Below the pieces are notes generated by a model, which worked only from the letters and a program-made list of their open reading frames with translations, did no database searches and was not told the DNA's origin. The translations under genes were made by a program, and so were the position numbers. A stretch of DNA of 64,000 nt from Pseudomonadota bacterium (GTDB lineage: Bacteria > Pseudomonadota > Gammaproteobacteria > Steroidobacterales > Steroidobacteraceae): positions 1,550,001 through 1,614,000 of the forward strand of contig JBBCGI010000001.1 in NCBI GenBank assembly GCA_037200975.1, read 5' to 3'. Positions 18,590 to 29,113 of the stretch are shown piece by piece (positions within the stretch are counted from its first letter, which is position 1; every line of letters begins with the position of its first letter).

Positions 18590-19215
18590 CAGGCCACCCC
18601 CTTCGCCGGCTGCGTATCCACGCCGATGACGAGTTTGTTGTCACCCTCGAAGCTGTAGGGCGGGATCTTGAGATTCACCGAAGCCGGCGAACCCTGGAAC
18701 ACGCGCCCCGCGAGATCGAACTTGGAACCGTGACAGGGGCAGAAGAAGCCGCCCGGCCAGTTCGCCATGACCGAAGCATCGCCCGGCATGAAACGCGGTT
18801 TCGGCAGACACCCAAGGTGCGTGCAGGTGCCGATGAGCACCAGCACGTCGGGCCTGAGCGCGCGCGACTCGTTCCTCGCGTACGCGGGCTGATCCGACTC
18901 CTCGGACTTCGCATCCTTGAGCTCGCCGTCATGCGAAGCCAGCGACGCCAGCATTTCCGGCGTGCGCTTGACGACGTAGATCTGCTGCTTGCGCCAGAAG
19001 AACGTGGCCATCTGGCCCGGTTCGATCTTCGACAGATCGACCTCGGAGGGCAGACCCGCGGCGCGGGCACTCTCCGAAGGCTTCCACGATGCCACGAAGG
19101 GCACCGCCGTCAGCACTGCGCCGACAGCACCGGTACCGGCGGTGGCGGCTATCAGAAATTTGCGCCGACTCTCGTCGACTTCGGGGACGGTATCGTCGGC
19201 CGCGTGATCGCTCAT
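18589..19215 (-). CDS. petA: Rieske iron-sulfur subunit of the bc1 complex
   Basis: A 208-residue protein with a Tat-type N terminus (ESRRKFL at 15-21 followed by a hydrophobic anchor) and a C-terminal Rieske domain. The [2Fe-2S] ligands lie in CTHLGC (131-136) and CPCHGS (159-164). The Tat signal fits export of a pre-folded cluster protein. It is the first gene of the petABC-sspAB run, with a TATAAT element about 85 bases upstream. Confidence 0.97.
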   Translation of the reverse strand: MSDHAADDTVPEVDESRRKFLIAATAGTGAVGAVLTAVPFVASWKPSESARAAGLPSEVDLSKIEPGQMATFFWRKQQIYVVKRTPEMLASLASHDGELKDAKSEESDQPAYARNESRALRPDVLVLIGTCTHLGCLPKPRFMPGDASVMANWPGGFFCPCHGSKFDLAGRVFQGSPASVNLKIPPYSFEGDNKLVIGVDTQPAKGVA

Positions 19216-19297
19216 TCTTGACCTCAGGATCGTTCATTCTTCCCGGCGCTAAGCCCACGCGCCAAATGCGCGGCTGCGAGACCCCGGGAGGCGGCGC

Positions 19298-19303
19298 ATT
19301 ATA
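19298..19303 (-). promoter_or_regulatory. Consensus -10 element upstream of petA
   Basis: A perfect TATAAT on the minus strand in the 138-base gap between petA and the divergent protease gene. The best -35 candidates 17-18 bases away (GTCTTA or GGTCTT) are poor, so activation by another factor is possible. Confidence 0.5.
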
Positions 19304-19353
19304 CACATGCGGATCAGCGCTAAGACCTTCGCCCGACGAGGATTATCCGGCTC

Positions 19354-20541
19354 ATGTCGACTCGCCCGTTTCTGAGAATCATTGCCTTCATTTCCGTTTC
19401 TGCGATCGTCGGACTGGCCGCGGCGTTCGTGGCCGTCATGTTCCGCCCGGAGCTGATCGCGGGGCGTGCGGCACCTGCGCCGGCCGCGCCGCAACCGGCA
19501 CCCTTGCCCGTCACGACTGCGCCACCAGCCGCAGCCGTGGCGGCGGCCGAGGCGCCGCCGCGAGCCGTGAGTTCCTATGCCGAGGCCGTGGATCGCGCCG
19601 CGCCGGCGGTGGTCAACATCTATACGGCGCGGCTCGTGACCGAGCTCATCCGCCCGAATGCCATCGAAGAGTTGTTTGGCGACGCGCAGCCTCGCTACCG
19701 CCAGCGCGTCGAACAGAGCCTCGGTTCGGGCGTCATCGTCGACACCGAGGCACACGTCATCACCAATCATCATGTCATCGCCTCGGCCGACCTGATCCGC
19801 GCCCAGCTGGCCGACGGCCGCATCGCGGATGCGAAGATCGTCGGCCGGGACCCGGATACCGACCTCGCCGTGTTGCAACTCGATCTCAAGAAGAATGTGC
19901 CCGTGATGCCGCTGGGTCACTCCGACCGGCTGCGCGTGGGAGACGTCGTGCTGGCGATCGGCAATCCCGTCGGGCTGTCGCAGACCGTGACCCAGGGTAT
20001 CGTCAGCGCCACCGGGCGCGGCCAGCTGGGCGTGGCCACCTTCGAAAATTTCATCCAGACCGATGCGCCGATCAACGTGGGAAATTCCGGCGGCGCGCTC
20101 GTCAATACCAACGGCGAATTGATCGGCATCAATACCGCGGTGCTGGCCAAGAACCTGGGCGTCGAAGGAATCGGCTTCGCCATCCCGGTGAACCTGGTGC
20201 GGGGCGTCATGAACGAAATCCTGACCAAGGGCCGCGTCGTGCGCGGGTGGATAGGCATCGTTCCCGCGGACGTCGATGAGCTCGAGGCGCGGCGTTTCAA
20301 CCTGCCGCAGGCGGGTGTGGTGGTCGTCAGGCTCTACGAGAGAAGTCCCGCCACCGAGGTCGGCATAGAACTGCGCGACATCCTGCTGACGGTCAACGGC
20401 GTGGCGGTGAAAAGCGCGCAGGATGCGTTGACGCGTATCGCCAACGTCAAGCCGGGCAAGAAGATCGAGATCACGGGTATCCGCGGCGCTGAGCGCTTCG
20501 CGACGGAAGTGCTGGTGTCCGAGCGGCCCCGGACGAAATAG
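19354..20541 (+). CDS. DegS/AlgW-type membrane-anchored serine protease with one PDZ domain
   Basis: A 395-residue trypsin-like protease of the HtrA family. One N-terminal membrane helix (residues 8-30) is followed by an Ala/Pro-rich linker. The catalytic triad is His140 (ITNHHVI), Asp170 (DTDLAVL) and Ser245 (VGNSGGAL). A single PDZ domain spans about residues 290-385. One PDZ plus an uncleaved anchor argues for DegS/AlgW, which cut the anti-sigma factor RseA/MucA in response to misfolded outer-membrane proteins, rather than for two-PDZ DegP. Location next to petABC matches algW in pseudomonads. The Pro/Ala linker is longer than in E. coli DegS. Confidence 0.9.
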   Translation: MSTRPFLRIIAFISVSAIVGLAAAFVAVMFRPELIAGRAAPAPAAPQPAPLPVTTAPPAAAVAAAEAPPRAVSSYAEAVDRAAPAVVNIYTARLVTELIRPNAIEELFGDAQPRYRQRVEQSLGSGVIVDTEAHVITNHHVIASADLIRAQLADGRIADAKIVGRDPDTDLAVLQLDLKKNVPVMPLGHSDRLRVGDVVLAIGNPVGLSQTVTQGIVSATGRGQLGVATFENFIQTDAPINVGNSGGALVNTNGELIGINTAVLAKNLGVEGIGFAIPVNLVRGVMNEILTKGRVVRGWIGIVPADVDELEARRFNLPQAGVVVVRLYERSPATEVGIELRDILLTVNGVAVKSAQDALTRIANVKPGKKIEITGIRGAERFATEVLVSERPRTK

Positions 20542-20544
20542 CCC

Positions 20545-20994
20545 TTACTGCAGGCAGACCACGACGTTGGCGGCGTAGCTGCGCCAGTTGATCGGAATCA
20601 CGAACGAACGTCCCGTGGTCGCAGCCGCGGTCGACGCGTTGGTGCGGTCGCAGACGGTCGGTGTGCTGATCACGAAATTGCGGCCGAAATCGCGGCGCGC
20701 ATTGCCGGAGATGGTGTTGGCGACTTCGCCCACCAGGTCGCGGACGTTCTGCTCGCCGGTGTCCGTCTCGTTCATGCACATCAACATGACCGACAACATG
20801 CCGCGCGGCGCGGTGAAGTACACCTTGCCTTCGCGATTGCCGGAGATGCCGATGACGCCGGCGTAGTCCTGGACCACGGCCGACTTGTCGATGCACAGAT
20901 AGGGTGATCCGACCGTGGCGGCATGGCCCGTCGCGGTCTCGAAGAAGTGCACAGTGCCCTGCACGAAAGTTCGAACTTCTTCAGCGTCCAACAT
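20545..20994 (-). CDS. CheX-like CheY-P phosphatase
   Basis: A 149-residue protein of the CheC/CheX/FliY phosphatase fold. The key E-x-x-N motif sits in GEVANTISGNA, residues predicted to position water against the CheY aspartyl phosphate. Preceding hydrophobic strands (AGVIGISG, KVYFTAP) fit the fold. It ends three bases from the stop of the convergent protease gene and starts five bases after the response regulator, so it is the last gene of the four-gene signalling operon. The presumed partner is the adjacent CheY. Confidence 0.82.
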   Translation of the reverse strand: MLDAEEVRTFVQGTVHFFETATGHAATVGSPYLCIDKSAVVQDYAGVIGISGNREGKVYFTAPRGMLSVMLMCMNETDTGEQNVRDLVGEVANTISGNARRDFGRNFVISTPTVCDRTNASTAAATTGRSFVIPINWRSYAANVVVCLQ

Positions 20995-20999
20995 GTCCC

Positions 21000-21389
21000 T
21001 TACTCCCCAATCAACTCGGCGAGAGCTTCATTGAGCTGGTCGTCCGTAAAAGGCTTGCACAGAAATCCGTTGGCGCCTTTTTCGATGGCTTCGACCGCGG
21101 TCGCTTTATCGGCCAGCGCGGACACCACGAGTATAAGCACATCGGGTTTGATTTTGATCACGTGCTCGACGCACTCGATGCCGTCCATTTCGGGCATGGT
21201 CAGGTCGAGCGTCATGACGTCGGGCAGCAATTGCTTGAACTTGGTGACCGCGTCGAGCCCGTTCACCGCGGTGCCGACCACTTCGAGCTGGTCGTTCTGC
21301 TGGGAACGTTCGATGCGACGGCGCATCACGTTCGAGTCATCCACGATCATCATGCGCAGCTGTTGGCGCGGTTTGGGCACGGCACTCAT
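21000..21389 (-). CDS. Single-domain CheY-like response regulator
   Basis: A 129-residue receiver with nothing attached. The acidic pair is Asp17/Asp18 (MIVDDSN), the phospho-acceptor Asp62 (TLDLTMPEMDG) and the conserved lysine Lys112 (FLCKPF). With no output domain, it must act by protein-protein contact, as CheY does. It lies between the membrane kinase (19-base gap) and the CheX-like phosphatase (5-base gap), giving a full phosphorylation and dephosphorylation set. Its target is unknown. Confidence 0.92.
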   Translation of the reverse strand: MSAVPKPRQQLRMMIVDDSNVMRRRIERSQQNDQLEVVGTAVNGLDAVTKFKQLLPDVMTLDLTMPEMDGIECVEHVIKIKPDVLILVVSALADKATAVEAIEKGANGFLCKPFTDDQLNEALAELIGE

Positions 21390-21408
21390 GGTCTAAGACT
21401 CTCCTCCC

Positions 21409-23688
21409 TCAGGCCGCGACGACGCCGGCGGCATTGGCCTGCGCCGGGAACGACAACGACAACTTCATGTTCTTGCCGATCTCGGAATTCAGCGAGATGC
21501 GGCCACCCAGGCGGGCGGCGATCTCGGCGATCACGTCCATGCCGACGCCGCGGCCGGCATCGCGGGTAACGTCCTTCGCGGTCGAGAAGCCGGAACGGAA
21601 CACCAGCATCATCGCTTCCTGGTCGGAGAGCGCGGCGGCGTCGGCCTGCGAAATGATCCCCTTGGCCACCGCGGTCTTGCGCAGCTTTTCCGGGGTCAAT
21701 CCGCGGCCATCGTCTTCGCACTGCATACGGAACGCGCGGCCGCCCTCGGTCATCTCGAAATTGATACGGATATGGCCTTCGGCCGCCTTGCCCTGCGCCT
21801 GGCGTTCGGCCGGGGTCTCGATGCCGTGCACGACGGCATTGCGAATGAGCTGGATCAGCACGTCCTTGACCGGGCGGCGATAACTCTCCGGTACCTGGTC
21901 GTGACCGCGGCAGGTCACCACGACCTTCTTGCCGTTGTCATTGGCAATGCGATCGGCGAGCTGCTGCGCGGAGGCGACGAAGCCCTCGCGAGCCGAACGC
22001 TGCAGGGTCGCTTCGGCCGCATGTTCGCCGGAAGGCGAGGAATCGGCGCCGAGCGCGCGGTGACGCGAGGTGGTGTCGCCGGTGCTCGCCGAGGCATGGC
22101 CGCCAGCGGCGGACGCGTGGCCGGCCTTCGGCGCGAAGCTGTCGCGGAAGCTCGCGAGCTTCGTGACCATTTCGCGCACCGACTGCGAGTGCGACACGAG
22201 ATCGTCGAACTTGGTGAGCAGCGGCAGGAAGTCGTCGCCGGTCAGATCTGTCCGTTCGCGCAACGCGGCGAGATCGCTCTCGAGCGCATGCGAACGCGTT
22301 TCCATGCTGCCGAGCCCGATGGCCGCCGCTTCACCCTTGATGCTGTGGATCTGGCGGAACAGGCCGTCGATCTTGCGGCGGAACGAGGCGCTGTCGCGCG
22401 CCGGGTCACGCAGCGTGGCGTTGATCATCTTGAAGGCGACGTCCGAATCGTCGAGGAACGAGGACAGCTGGTTCGGATCCACATGCAGGATCGAGAGGAA
22501 CGCGTCCATCTGCGTCTGCGCGGAATCCTGCGCACCCTTGAGCTGCGCGGCCAGCGCCACGCGCGCGGTCACATCGGCGACCGACACGAGCACGTGGGTG
22601 ATCGCGCCGTCACGGCGCACGCGGTGGAAGTTGAATTCCAGGTAGCGCAGCTCGGCGTCTTTGCTGCCCTTCTCGCCCACCTGGAGCTCGACTTCGTTGA
22701 GCGGGTTGATCGAGCGGATCAGGTTTTCCTTGGTGCGCTCGCTCCACAACACCTTGACGAACTTGGTGGCGATCGCCAGCGTCTTGGCGGACACCAGGTT
22801 GCGCAGCAGGTCTTCGAAGGTGATGCCGGCGACCGATTCGCGCTGGAACAGCTGCGCGGTCGCGTCAGAGTGGATCTCACCGATCTTGAGATCGGCATCG
22901 AGCAGGAACAAACCCTCGCGCACGGTGCGCAGGATGTCTTCCGTCTGCTGACGGGCGGCCGTCGCGGCGGCGGCCTGTTTGCCGCGCGCCAGCGAGAGAT
23001 AACCGACCAGCGCCGCGAGCGCACCCGCGAGACCCACGCCGATCAGCACCACGGTGCGCAGCGCGGTCGCCAATGCATCGGAGGAGCTTTGCAGCCCGGC
23101 GATGATCTGCGCCAGATTCTTTTCGAGTTGCGGCGTGTACGCGCGCGCCTGGGTCACGGCGTTCGTGACCTTCTGCTGCAGGTCGCGGCCGTCCACGTTG
23201 AGCTGCGTGCCTTCACGTTCGCTGTCCGAATACGGAATCGAAGTGAAGTTCGCGACCGGCGCGAGTGCCGGCTGATATTTTTTCCACGCCTGGGTCATCT
23301 CGACGATGGTGTTGTGCACGTCGTCGTCGTTGCCGAGGCCACCGAAGGTCGACGAGCCGCCGCCGGCCTCGAGCGTCGCGGTGGCGCTTTCGAATTGCGA
23401 AGTGGCGCGCTTCAACTGTTCGATGGAGTCACGCACGAAGCCGCGCGCGCGCAAACGATCCTGGATCGAGCTGAGTGCGGCCTGCATGCGCGAGGGCTGC
23501 TGCTGCAATTCGCCGATGGCGCGAACCGCGGTGTTGTTGTCGACCAGGCGTCCGGCGAAGTACCAGGCCGGCGCGAGAACGCCCACCAGGAACGCCAGCG
23601 CGAGAATACCCACGGCCACCCACACGGCGCGGGCGCCCTGCATGCGGGTCGAAAGCTTTTTACCGGTTTGGATCTTGGTCTTGCTCAC
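21409..23688 (-). CDS. Membrane-bound CheA-like histidine kinase with PAS and Hpt domains, no CheW-like domain
   Basis: 759 residues. Two membrane helices at about 20-45 and 211-232 enclose a periplasmic region of some 160 residues. Then come a PAS-like sensor (about 250-380), an Hpt domain with the phosphorylatable histidine in RQIHSIKGEAAAIG (about His448), a Ser/Thr/His-rich linker, and a CheA-type HATPase (LIRNAVVHGIE, EDDGRGLTPEKL, FRSGFSTAKDVT, GRGVGMDVI). The protein stops right after the HATPase, so the CheW-like P5 domain that couples CheA to receptor arrays is missing. The GTG at 23688 is preceded by GGAGGGAG five bases away; an in-frame ATG/GTG pair at 23703-23706 is an alternative. 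The next genes encode CheY and CheX. Confidence 0.88.
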   Translation of the reverse strand: MSKTKIQTGKKLSTRMQGARAVWVAVGILALAFLVGVLAPAWYFAGRLVDNNTAVRAIGELQQQPSRMQAALSSIQDRLRARGFVRDSIEQLKRATSQFESATATLEAGGGSSTFGGLGNDDDVHNTIVEMTQAWKKYQPALAPVANFTSIPYSDSEREGTQLNVDGRDLQQKVTNAVTQARAYTPQLEKNLAQIIAGLQSSSDALATALRTVVLIGVGLAGALAALVGYLSLARGKQAAAATAARQQTEDILRTVREGLFLLDADLKIGEIHSDATAQLFQRESVAGITFEDLLRNLVSAKTLAIATKFVKVLWSERTKENLIRSINPLNEVELQVGEKGSKDAELRYLEFNFHRVRRDGAITHVLVSVADVTARVALAAQLKGAQDSAQTQMDAFLSILHVDPNQLSSFLDDSDVAFKMINATLRDPARDSASFRRKIDGLFRQIHSIKGEAAAIGLGSMETRSHALESDLAALRERTDLTGDDFLPLLTKFDDLVSHSQSVREMVTKLASFRDSFAPKAGHASAAGGHASASTGDTTSRHRALGADSSPSGEHAAEATLQRSAREGFVASAQQLADRIANDNGKKVVVTCRGHDQVPESYRRPVKDVLIQLIRNAVVHGIETPAERQAQGKAAEGHIRINFEMTEGGRAFRMQCEDDGRGLTPEKLRKTAVAKGIISQADAAALSDQEAMMLVFRSGFSTAKDVTRDAGRGVGMDVIAEIAARLGGRISLNSEIGKNMKLSLSFPAQANAAGVVAA

Positions 23689-23702
23689 AGATACTCCCTC
23701 CA

Positions 23703-25796
23703 TCACTCCGGCTTGAAGACGATGCGCTGAACCGCCAGACGCGAGTCGGTCGATTCAAACTCTTCGAACCGGGCGCCTTCCATTGCCGAGATGGCCGCCG
23801 CATCGAACAGGCCCGCAGGCTCGCTCGACAGGACACGCACGCGTTCCGTGCGGCCTTCCGGCGTCACATAAAATTCCACCCGCACCCAGCCTTCGACGCC
23901 TTTGGCGGAAGCCGGATACTTCGGACGCGGCGGGCGCGTCATCTTCAGAGGCGGTAGTTTGGGCGCGGCGGCGGCGGTGGCCGCAGCCTGCTGAGCGCTC
24001 GCGACCGACGCCCGCAAATCGGCGAGGTCGGCATCACCACCGAGACTTTCGGCTGCATCGAGCAGGGCGGAGGCATCGGCCGGGCGGTTGCCCGACAATT
24101 TTGCCCGCGCTTCCGAAATCAGACGCGCGCGAACGTCGCGGATCACCTGCACCGTGGTCGGATTGCGCACATCGAGCAGGCGCAGGCGTTCGGCGTTCGA
24201 GACGGCCGAATCGTTCGCTGGTGCCAGCAGGTTGCCGCTCGCGAGGCGATCCTGCGCAGCCTTGGCGAAGCGCGCAATGTCGTCGTTGGTGCGCTGTTGC
24301 TTCTGCGTGGCGGCGGTGATGTCGCGCTGCGCGGCATTGAGCGCGGCGGCGGACACGCCGTTGTCGCGCGCCGCGGCCAGCATGGCATTCAGGCCTGCCT
24401 GGTCGCCCTTCGAAGCCGCATCGCGGGCGGCCGCCAGCAGCTTCTGGTTCAGATCGTTGTTGAGGCGCGCCACCAGCTCGTTCGAAGCCCCCGCTTCGCG
24501 CAACGCGGCGATCGCATCCTTCGCGGACTCGTCGTTCGGCGACACGAGGCGGCCGCTGTTGAGACGCGCGTCGACGGTCGCGGCCAGGCGGCCGATGGTG
24601 ACCGCACGACGCTTTCCGTCGAGGTCCTTGGAAAGCTGCGCGATCTGCGCCGGCGGCAGCAGCGCATCTTTCTGCGCGGCTTCGAGCAGCGATTGCGCAC
24701 GATCGAAGTTCTGCGCGGCGAGCGTCGCCTGGATCTGCGCGAGCGCGGTTTGCGCACGCATCGAGTCGAGCTTGGCGTCGACTTCGACCAGGCGCTGATC
24801 GTTCGGATCGATGCTGCGCGCGGCTTCGAGCTCGGCCAGCGCGTTGTCGAAGCGGCGTTCATCGAGCGCCGTGCGGGCACGCGCGATCAGCAGGCCGCCG
24901 AGACGCTTCAAGCCTTCGGTGGCTTCGGCGTTGCCCGGCTCGAGGGTCAGAACCTGGCGGAAATAGTCGAGCGCGTTGTTCTTGGCAGGCTCGATATAGC
25001 GGCGCTCATCCATGGCGAGGCGCGCACGCTCGAGCACTTCGTCGAGCGACGCCGCCGGGGCGGTGGCCGCGGACGGAGCGGCGCCAGCGGCCGGCGCGGT
25101 GGCGGCAGAGGACGCGGCGGCCGGCGTACCGTCCGTCGAACCCTTTTTCATGAAGAACCAGGCGCCGCCCCCGACCGCGAGCACGGCGGCGACGATGCCG
25201 ACCATCACGATGGGCGATTTCGATTTCTGTTCACCGCCCGAACTACCGCTTCCGGAGCTGGTGACGGCGTTCAGCGCATCGGCCGTCGAAGAAATGCGCG
25301 CTGCGTCGCTGACGGCACGCAGCATCGCGGCGGGTTCGATCGGGGTGTCGACCAGCGCCTGTAGGGCGCCTTCGAGCATCAGGGCATCGACCGTGCCGGA
25401 CGAGGCGGCATCGCGGACGGCGATGACGACGGGGTTATGCAAGCTTGCGCTGATGGGCGCGAAGTCTTCGGGATTCAGGCCGCGCAGGTCGGCGATGAGG
25501 ATGGTGCGCGTGCCCGGCTTGAGCATCGCCGCAGCGCTGGCAAGGCTGTCGGCGTGCCGCAGGGCACAGGTCGACTCGAGCATCGGTCCCAGTTGTCCCC
25601 ACAGCTCGAGGTCCGGGGTGGCGATGAGCGCCAGCGGCTTCTTCGATTTGAAGGAGCTCGATCCCGGATTGCTCCGGCCGGCGGGTGATTCGCTGTGCGC
25701 AGCCGCGCCAAGTTCAGAACGTGCTTGCATGGATCGTCGACCTCTCATCGAACTAGTTTTGCTGGCGATCGATGTTCGCGGCGGACAGGCTTTCAT
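23703..25796 (-). CDS. Pseudo-receiver / transmembrane / TPR / TonB C-terminal domain protein
   Basis: 697 residues in four parts. Residues about 50-170 alternate beta and alpha like a response-regulator receiver (PLALIATPDLELW, TILIADLRGL, PVVIAVRDA, GALQALVDTPIEP), but the acidic pair and the conserved lysine are gone. One membrane helix follows at about 195-215. A long Ala/Glu-rich region with TPR-like helices occupies about 245-590. The C-terminal 90 residues (RPPRPKYPASAKGVEGWVRVEFYVTPEGR) are a TonB C-terminal domain. The ATG at 25796 has GGAG seven bases upstream. It is the first gene of the operon and its stop lies in the leader of the kinase gene. A role linking the envelope to the kinase is inference. 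Confidence 0.8.
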   Translation of the reverse strand: MKACPPRTSIASKTSSMRGRRSMQARSELGAAAHSESPAGRSNPGSSSFKSKKPLALIATPDLELWGQLGPMLESTCALRHADSLASAAAMLKPGTRTILIADLRGLNPEDFAPISASLHNPVVIAVRDAASSGTVDALMLEGALQALVDTPIEPAAMLRAVSDAARISSTADALNAVTSSGSGSSGGEQKSKSPIVMVGIVAAVLAVGGGAWFFMKKGSTDGTPAAASSAATAPAAGAAPSAATAPAASLDEVLERARLAMDERRYIEPAKNNALDYFRQVLTLEPGNAEATEGLKRLGGLLIARARTALDERRFDNALAELEAARSIDPNDQRLVEVDAKLDSMRAQTALAQIQATLAAQNFDRAQSLLEAAQKDALLPPAQIAQLSKDLDGKRRAVTIGRLAATVDARLNSGRLVSPNDESAKDAIAALREAGASNELVARLNNDLNQKLLAAARDAASKGDQAGLNAMLAAARDNGVSAAALNAAQRDITAATQKQQRTNDDIARFAKAAQDRLASGNLLAPANDSAVSNAERLRLLDVRNPTTVQVIRDVRARLISEARAKLSGNRPADASALLDAAESLGGDADLADLRASVASAQQAAATAAAAPKLPPLKMTRPPRPKYPASAKGVEGWVRVEFYVTPEGRTERVRVLSSEPAGLFDAAAISAMEGARFEEFESTDSRLAVQRIVFKPE

Positions 25797-26032
25797 GACC
25801 CGTCTCCGGTGAACGACAGTGAGGGACAGTATTAAGTCAGCGGGTTGCCGCTGAACGGCAATGCGTCACATACGGCACAGAGAAGCGCGCCAGGGAAGGC
25901 TGTACCGCGACCTGGATCACAAATGGTGCAGTAGGACATTTTCCATTTGCGGGCAAACGGAGACGCGACTGGCTAGTTGCGCATTCCAGCCGCTAAAAAC
26001 AGCGTTTTCGGACTCGAGCTACCTAGCCGAGG
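25797..26032. other. Intergenic leader of the signalling operon
   Basis: 236 bases between murA and the TonB-domain gene, lower in GC than its flanks. A TAATAC element on the minus strand about 30 bases upstream of the start could be a -10 site. A small CTAGCC-GA-GGCTAG inverted repeat overlaps the murA stop, and AAAAC-AGC-GTTTT stands nearby. No gene is seen. Confidence 0.4.
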
Positions 26033-27581
<1,549 letters not shown>

Positions 27582-27620
27582 GGCGCGATCTTAGCGGACC
27601 TTAAGCGTTATGATTCCTGC

Positions 27621-28607
27621 ATGAATGCCCAGGTCAAACCCGATCCGGCCGCGCTGATCGCGGCCGGACGCAAAGCCCTAGAGATCGAAGGGCGGGCGAT
27701 CGCGGCGCTCATCCCCCGGCTCGACGCCGGTTTCGCGCGCGCCTGCGCCATCTGCCTCGAATGCCCGGGGCGGGTGATCGTCACGGGCATGGGCAAATCG
27801 GGCCACGTCGCCGGCAAGATCGCCGCCACCCTGGCTTCCACCGGCACGCCCTCCTTCTTCATGCATGCCGCTGAAGCCAGCCATGGCGACATCGGCATGA
27901 TCACGCGCAGCGACGTACTGCTGGCCCTGTCCAATTCCGGCGAGACGGCCGAGGTGCTGCTGCTGATCCCGCACCTCTCGCGCCTGGGCGTGCCCATCAT
28001 CGCCGTCACGGGCAATCCCCGATCGGCACTGGCCCGTGCCGCCAGCGTGCACCTCGACGTGAGCGTCGACGAGGAAGCCTGCCCGCTCAACCTCGCGCCC
28101 ACCGCCAGCACCACCGCCACCCTGGCGCTTGGCGACGCGCTGGCCGTGGCGCTGCTCGAGGCGCGCGGCTTCACGCCGCAGGATTTCGCCCGCTCGCATC
28201 CCGGCGGCGCGCTCGGCCGCAAGCTGCTGTTACACGTCGCCGACATCATGCGCAGCGGCGACGACCTGCCGGTAGTTAGTCCGGAGGCGACGCTCGCCGA
28301 AGGCCTGGTCGTCATGTCGAAGAAAGGCCTCGGCATGTGCGCCGTGCTCGAAGACGGCCGGCTGCTCGGCGTCTTCACCGATGGCGACCTGCGCCGCGTG
28401 CTCGACCGGCGGGCCGACGTCCACGCGGTCACCATGCGCGAGGTGATGAATTCACCCGGCAAACGGATCACCGCGACCGAGCTGGCGGCCGAAGCGGCGC
28501 ATCTCATGGAGAAACATCGCATCACCGCCCTGCCGGTGACCGATGCGGCGGGCGCCCTGGTCGGCGCGCTCAACGTGCACGACCTGCTGCGCGCCGGAGT
28601 CCTGTGA
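27621..28607 (+). CDS. kdsD: KdsD, D-arabinose 5-phosphate isomerase
   Basis: A 328-residue enzyme converting ribulose 5-phosphate to arabinose 5-phosphate for Kdo synthesis. The N-terminal SIS domain shows VTGMGKSGHVAGKIAATLASTG and LALSNSGETAEVL; the C-terminal part holds two CBS domains (VADIMRSGDDLPVV, GVFTDGDLRR, MREVMNSPGK, ALPVTDAAG). The ATG at 27621 lies ten bases after a TATGAT element, so the mRNA could be nearly leaderless. Its stop overlaps the GTG start of kdsC. This is the first gene of the Kdo-Lpt-rpoN run. Confidence 0.95.
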   Translation: MNAQVKPDPAALIAAGRKALEIEGRAIAALIPRLDAGFARACAICLECPGRVIVTGMGKSGHVAGKIAATLASTGTPSFFMHAAEASHGDIGMITRSDVLLALSNSGETAEVLLLIPHLSRLGVPIIAVTGNPRSALARAASVHLDVSVDEEACPLNLAPTASTTATLALGDALAVALLEARGFTPQDFARSHPGGALGRKLLLHVADIMRSGDDLPVVSPEATLAEGLVVMSKKGLGMCAVLEDGRLLGVFTDGDLRRVLDRRADVHAVTMREVMNSPGKRITATELAAEAAHLMEKHRITALPVTDAAGALVGALNVHDLLRAGVL

Positions 28608-29113
28608 GCGACGTCGCGAGTTTCCACCCGGCCCTGCGTCGCGTGCAGCTGCTGGTGCTCGACGTCGATGGCGTGCTCACCGACGGCCGGCTGCTGTACG
28701 GGGCGAAGGGCGAAACGCTCAAGGCGTTTCATGTGCGCGATGGCCACGGGATAAAACAGGTCAGCGCCGCCGGTATCACCGTGGCCATCATTTCCGGCCG
28801 CAAATCCGCCGCCGTCGCGCAACGCGCGCGCGAGCTCGGCATCAAACACGTCACGCAGGGCGCGACCGACAAGCTTGCGGCGCTCACGCGCCTGTTGAAG
28901 GCGCGCAAGGTGGCGCTGGAGCACTGCGCCTGCGTCGGCGACGACACGCCCGACGCGCCCATCCTGCGCGTGGCGGGCCTCGCCATCGCGGTCGCCGATG
29001 CCCATGCCGATGCGCTGGCCGCCGCACACCTGGTCACCTCGCGTCCCGGCGGTCACGGCGCGGTGCGCGAAGTCTGCGACTGGCTGCTCGACGCGCGCCG
29101 GTTGCGCGCATGA
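28604..29113 (+). CDS. kdsC: KdsC, Kdo-8-phosphate phosphatase
   Basis: A 169-residue C0-type HAD phosphatase that releases Kdo from Kdo 8-phosphate. The DxD nucleophile motif is LVLDVDGVLTDG with Asp20 and Asp22; later motifs are IISGRKSAAV and CVGDDTPDAPIL. Small size without a cap domain is normal for the tetrameric KdsC. It starts with GTG inside the kdsD stop (GTGA), and its stop overlaps the lptC start (ATGA), so three genes are translationally chained. Confidence 0.95.
   Translation: MSDVASFHPALRRVQLLVLDVDGVLTDGRLLYGAKGETLKAFHVRDGHGIKQVSAAGITVAIISGRKSAAVAQRARELGIKHVTQGATDKLAALTRLLKARKVALEHCACVGDDTPDAPILRVAGLAIAVADAHADALAAAHLVTSRPGGHGAVREVCDWLLDARRLRA

Noticed and set aside
21772-23730. 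A 652-codon open frame antisense to the membrane kinase
   Set aside because: Composition is typical of an antisense shadow in high-GC DNA, rich in His, Arg and Gly with no domain. The opposite strand has clear Hpt and HATPase motifs.
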